DNA of 33,380 nt, taken from the NCBI GenBank assembly GCA_007130605.1, contig SLSF01000020.1, forward strand, positions 1 to 33,380. Direction: 5' to 3'. Below are positions 31,897 through 33,380 of the stretch, one piece after another. Both the position numbers and the translations under genes were made by a program. The notes beneath the pieces are model-generated. The model was not told the origin of the DNA, made no database searches, and worked only from the letters and a program-made list of their open reading frames with translations. Position 1 is the stretch's first letter, and every line of letters begins with the position of its first letter. Origin of the DNA: Gemmatimonadota bacterium. GTDB lineage: Bacteria; Gemmatimonadota; Gemmatimonadetes; Longimicrobiales; Gaopeijiaceae.

Positions 31897-31922
31897 GTGC
31901 CGGGGAGCGTCTCCCGGGGCAC
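31897..31922 (-). promoter_or_regulatory. hairpin in the infC-rpmI spacer
   Basis: GTGCC, CC, GGGAG, loop ACG, CTCCC, C, GGCAC on the minus strand: two 5-bp stems around a small internal loop. No T-run. It lies 35 bp upstream of the rpmI start. In E. coli L20 binds RNA near this junction to repress rpmI-rplT translation, so a similar role is possible but unproven. Confidence 0.35.
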
Positions 31923-31936
31923 ACCGAGTGCCGGAT

Positions 31937-32458
31937 CTATTCTGCGGTCCGGATCGGAGCGAGCACCATGCTCAGCGTCCGCCCCTCGCGGGTCGGATTG
32001 CTCTCGATCTTTCCCATGTCCTTTACGGCCTCCACGACCCGCTCCATCACTTCCACCCCGAATTCCGGGTGGGCCATCTGGCGGCCCCGGAACATGATGG
32101 TGATCCGAACCTTGTCTCCGTCGCCCAGGAATCGCCGGACATGACGGGTCTTGAATTCGAAGTCGTGGGTCTCGATGCCGGGGCGGAACTTCACCTCCTT
32201 CACCGAGGCCGTGTGCTGCTTCTTCCGAGCCTCCCGCGCCTTCCGGGCCTCCTCGTACTTGAACTTTCCGTAGTCCATCAACTTGCAGACGGGGGGCCGG
32301 GCGTCGGGGGCCACCTCCACGAGGTCGAGTCCGGCCTCGTCGGCCCGTGACTTTGCCTCGTCGAGGGAGATGATTCCCACCTGTTCGCCATCGCCGCCGA
32401 TGAGGCGAACGGGGCTGATCCGGATCTGGTCGTTGACTCGGACCCTCTGTTCCTTTAT
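31937..32458 (-). CDS. infC: translation initiation factor IF-3, probable ATA start
   Basis: Binds the 30S subunit and checks start-codon choice. The IF3 match begins at IKEQRVRVNDQIRISPVRLI and runs through the linker (KFKYEEARKAREARKKQ) and C-terminal domain (FLGDGDKVRITIMFRGRQMAHPEFG). Between the upstream intrinsic terminator and this point there is no in-frame ATG, GTG or TTG, and none in the next 15 codons. GGAGG (32467-32471) lies 8 nt before an ATA at 32458, which gives a 173-residue protein, the B. subtilis length. IF3 discriminates against non-standard start codons, and infC of E. coli uses AUU for autoregulation, so an ATA start is plausible. A longer frame from ATG 32590 runs across the terminator and is rejected. 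Confidence 0.93.
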   Translation of the reverse strand: MKEQRVRVNDQIRISPVRLIGGDGEQVGIISLDEAKSRADEAGLDLVEVAPDARPPVCKLMDYGKFKYEEARKAREARKKQHTASVKEVKFRPGIETHDFEFKTRHVRRFLGDGDKVRITIMFRGRQMAHPEFGVEVMERVVEAVKDMGKIESNPTREGRTLSMVLAPIRTAE

Positions 32459-32490
32459 CGCTCGATCCTCCGATGGGGCCGCATCGGCCG

Positions 32491-32524
32491 AAAATGAAAA
32501 ACGGCCCGGAGCGTCTCCGGGCCG
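32491..32524 (-). terminator. intrinsic terminator in the infC leader
   Basis: A perfect 10-bp stem CGGCCCGGAG / CTCCGGGCCG with loop ACG, followed on the minus strand by TTTTTCATTTT. It lies 32 bp before the infC start and about 150 bp after a good promoter, so it is placed as an attenuator of the infC-rpmI-rplT operon, though it would also stop thrS transcripts. Confidence 0.85.
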
Positions 32525-32682
32525 AAGGTGGATGCGCACAGGGGATTCGCCCCCCGTCGGCATCTCGATTCGACCCGGCGGCGTCTCCACACCCCGGTGG
32601 GGGTGCGGGCCGAAGGGTGGAGGGGGATCGAGGCCCCCTCACTTCCGCAATTGTCTGTGCGCCTGCCAAATGCGCAGTTGGT
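32525..32682 (-). promoter_or_regulatory. structured infC leader (upstream of the terminator)
   Basis: Contains two more stems: GAGGGGG/CCCCCTC (32620-32626 with 32634-32640) and CACCCC/GGGGTG (32590-32595 with 32600-32605). The 11-mer CGGGCCGAAGG (plus strand) occurs at 32518-32528 inside the terminator and again at 32606-32616. The upstream copy could therefore pair with the 3' arm of the terminator and form an antiterminator. This layout resembles the L20-controlled leaders of infC operons in B. subtilis. No sequence match to those leaders is claimed. Confidence 0.5.
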
Positions 32683-32710
32683 AAGATAGCGGGATGCCCA
32701 TGGGGGTCAA
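32683..32710 (-). promoter_or_regulatory. promoter of the infC-rpmI-rplT operon
   Basis: On the minus strand TTGACC (32705-32710) and TATCTT (32683-32688) with a 16-bp spacer, in the gap just after the thrS stop. The predicted start near 32676 gives a leader of about 218 nt before infC. Confidence 0.65.
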
Positions 32711-32732
32711 CCTCACATGGGGATCATCACCC

Positions 32733-33380
32733 TCAGCCCAGTGCGCGGTCCTCGATCTCCTGCAGGAGCCGATCGAGGAATACGGTGCGATCCAGAACCT
32801 CCTGCTTCTTCCCGTCGCCCCGCCGGCGGACGGCCACCGTCCCATCCTCCACCTCGCGCTCCCCCATCACTCCCATGTAGGGGATCTTCCGGGTCTCGGC
32901 CTCGCGGATCCGGTACCCCAGGGTCTCCCGGTCGGCGAGGGTCGCCCGGATCCCATTCTCCCTGAGTTCCGCCACGTACGCCCGCGCCTCTTCGGTGAAC
33001 TGCTCCGAAATGGGGAGAATGCGAACCTGCTCCGGAGCCAGCCAGAGTGGGAAGGCGCCGGCGAAATGCTCGATGAGTCCACCGACGAAGCGCTCCATGG
33101 AGCCCACCAGGACCCGGTGGAGCATGACGGGGCGGTGGCGCTCGTTGTCGTCGCCGATGTACTCGATCCCGAAACGTTCGGGGAGATTGAAGTCGAGCTG
33201 AACCGTGGGCCCCTGCCACCGTCGTCCGATGGCGTCGATGAGCTTGAAGTCGAGCTTCGGACCGTAGAAGGCGCCCCCACCCTCATCCACCGTGTAGTCG
33301 AGGTCGCGTCCCTTCAGGACTTCCTCGAGGACCCCGATGGCCCGGTCCCAGACCTCCACCGACCCCATGGCCTTCTCGGG
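32733..33380 (-). CDS. thrS: threonine-tRNA ligase, C-terminal part
   Basis: The last 215 residues of ThrRS; the gene continues beyond the right edge. Visible are PEKAMGSVEVWDRAI, the catalytic-domain stretch YTVDEGGGAFYGPKLDFKLIDAIGRRWQGPTVQLDFNLPERF, motif 3 (HRPVMLHRVLVGSMERFVGGLIEHFAGAFPLWLAPEQV), and the C-terminal anticodon-binding domain to the TGA at 32733. The order thrS-infC-rpmI-rplT-pheS-pheT is the same as in E. coli. Confidence 0.97.
   Translation of the reverse strand, partial: PEKAMGSVEVWDRAIGVLEEVLKGRDLDYTVDEGGGAFYGPKLDFKLIDAIGRRWQGPTVQLDFNLPERFGIEYIGDDNERHRPVMLHRVLVGSMERFVGGLIEHFAGAFPLWLAPEQVRILPISEQFTEEARAYVAELRENGIRATLADRETLGYRIREAETRKIPYMGVMGEREVEDGTVAVRRRGDGKKQEVLDRTVFLDRLLQEIEDRALG

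Noticed and set aside
32459-32590. N-terminal extension of infC from an ATG at 32590
   Set aside because: It would translate through a perfect intrinsic terminator and encodes sequence not found in IF3; the Shine-Dalgarno lies at 32467-32471, inside this extension.

Overview
The window is a GC-rich chromosomal segment from a bacterium with a Gram-negative style envelope: it encodes a lipoprotein, a probable outer-membrane beta-barrel and the YbbA/YbbP/TesA set. RNase Y, a short Rho and the gene order would fit Gemmatimonadota or a neighbouring phylum, but no 16S gene is present, so this placement is an inference. No transposase, phage gene, CRISPR array or replication origin was found.

Left part (1-5.4 kb): a membrane-anchored GGDEF-REC-HD-GYP protein, cut by the window edge, meets a HEAT-repeat / HD-GYP gene pair tail to tail with a 98-bp overlap. 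The signalling domains carry substitutions at catalytic positions. Next (5.4-11.2 kb) come ybbP and ybbA, divergent from a TesA-like lipoprotein esterase through a shared palindromic start ATGCGCAT, then a small membrane SRPBCC protein convergent with rho.

Middle (11.2-18.1 kb): a secreted Trp/Tyr/His-rich protein with a long NRTPPA-type repeat tail, followed by a gene-free 1.2-kb region full of repeats. These comprise seven copies of a TGTAGCG...CGCTACA palindrome, a perfect 21-bp hairpin, 60-62 bp spaced repeats, a long imperfect inverted repeat and a 22-bp tandem repeat. Then follow hutH, a tRNA-Gly/tRNA-Cys pair with a near-consensus sigma70 promoter, and a putative outer-membrane protein.

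Right part (18.1-33.4 kb) is one long minus-strand housekeeping block. In transcription order it reads thrS (partial), infC, rpmI, rplT, pheS, pheT, a small coiled-coil gene, zapA, rny, xseA, xseB, a polyprenyl diphosphate synthase, dxs, nadK and recN. Most neighbours within it overlap by 4 bp (ATGA or GTGA). The infC operon has its own promoter, about 220 nt of structured leader with a textbook intrinsic terminator, and apparently an ATA start codon for IF3. A second intrinsic terminator separates rplT from pheST.

I see no new multi-gene defence or metabolic system. The least explained items are the repeat-rich region at 13.4-14.5 kb, the repeat-tailed secreted protein before it, the partly degenerate signalling trio, and the infC leader.
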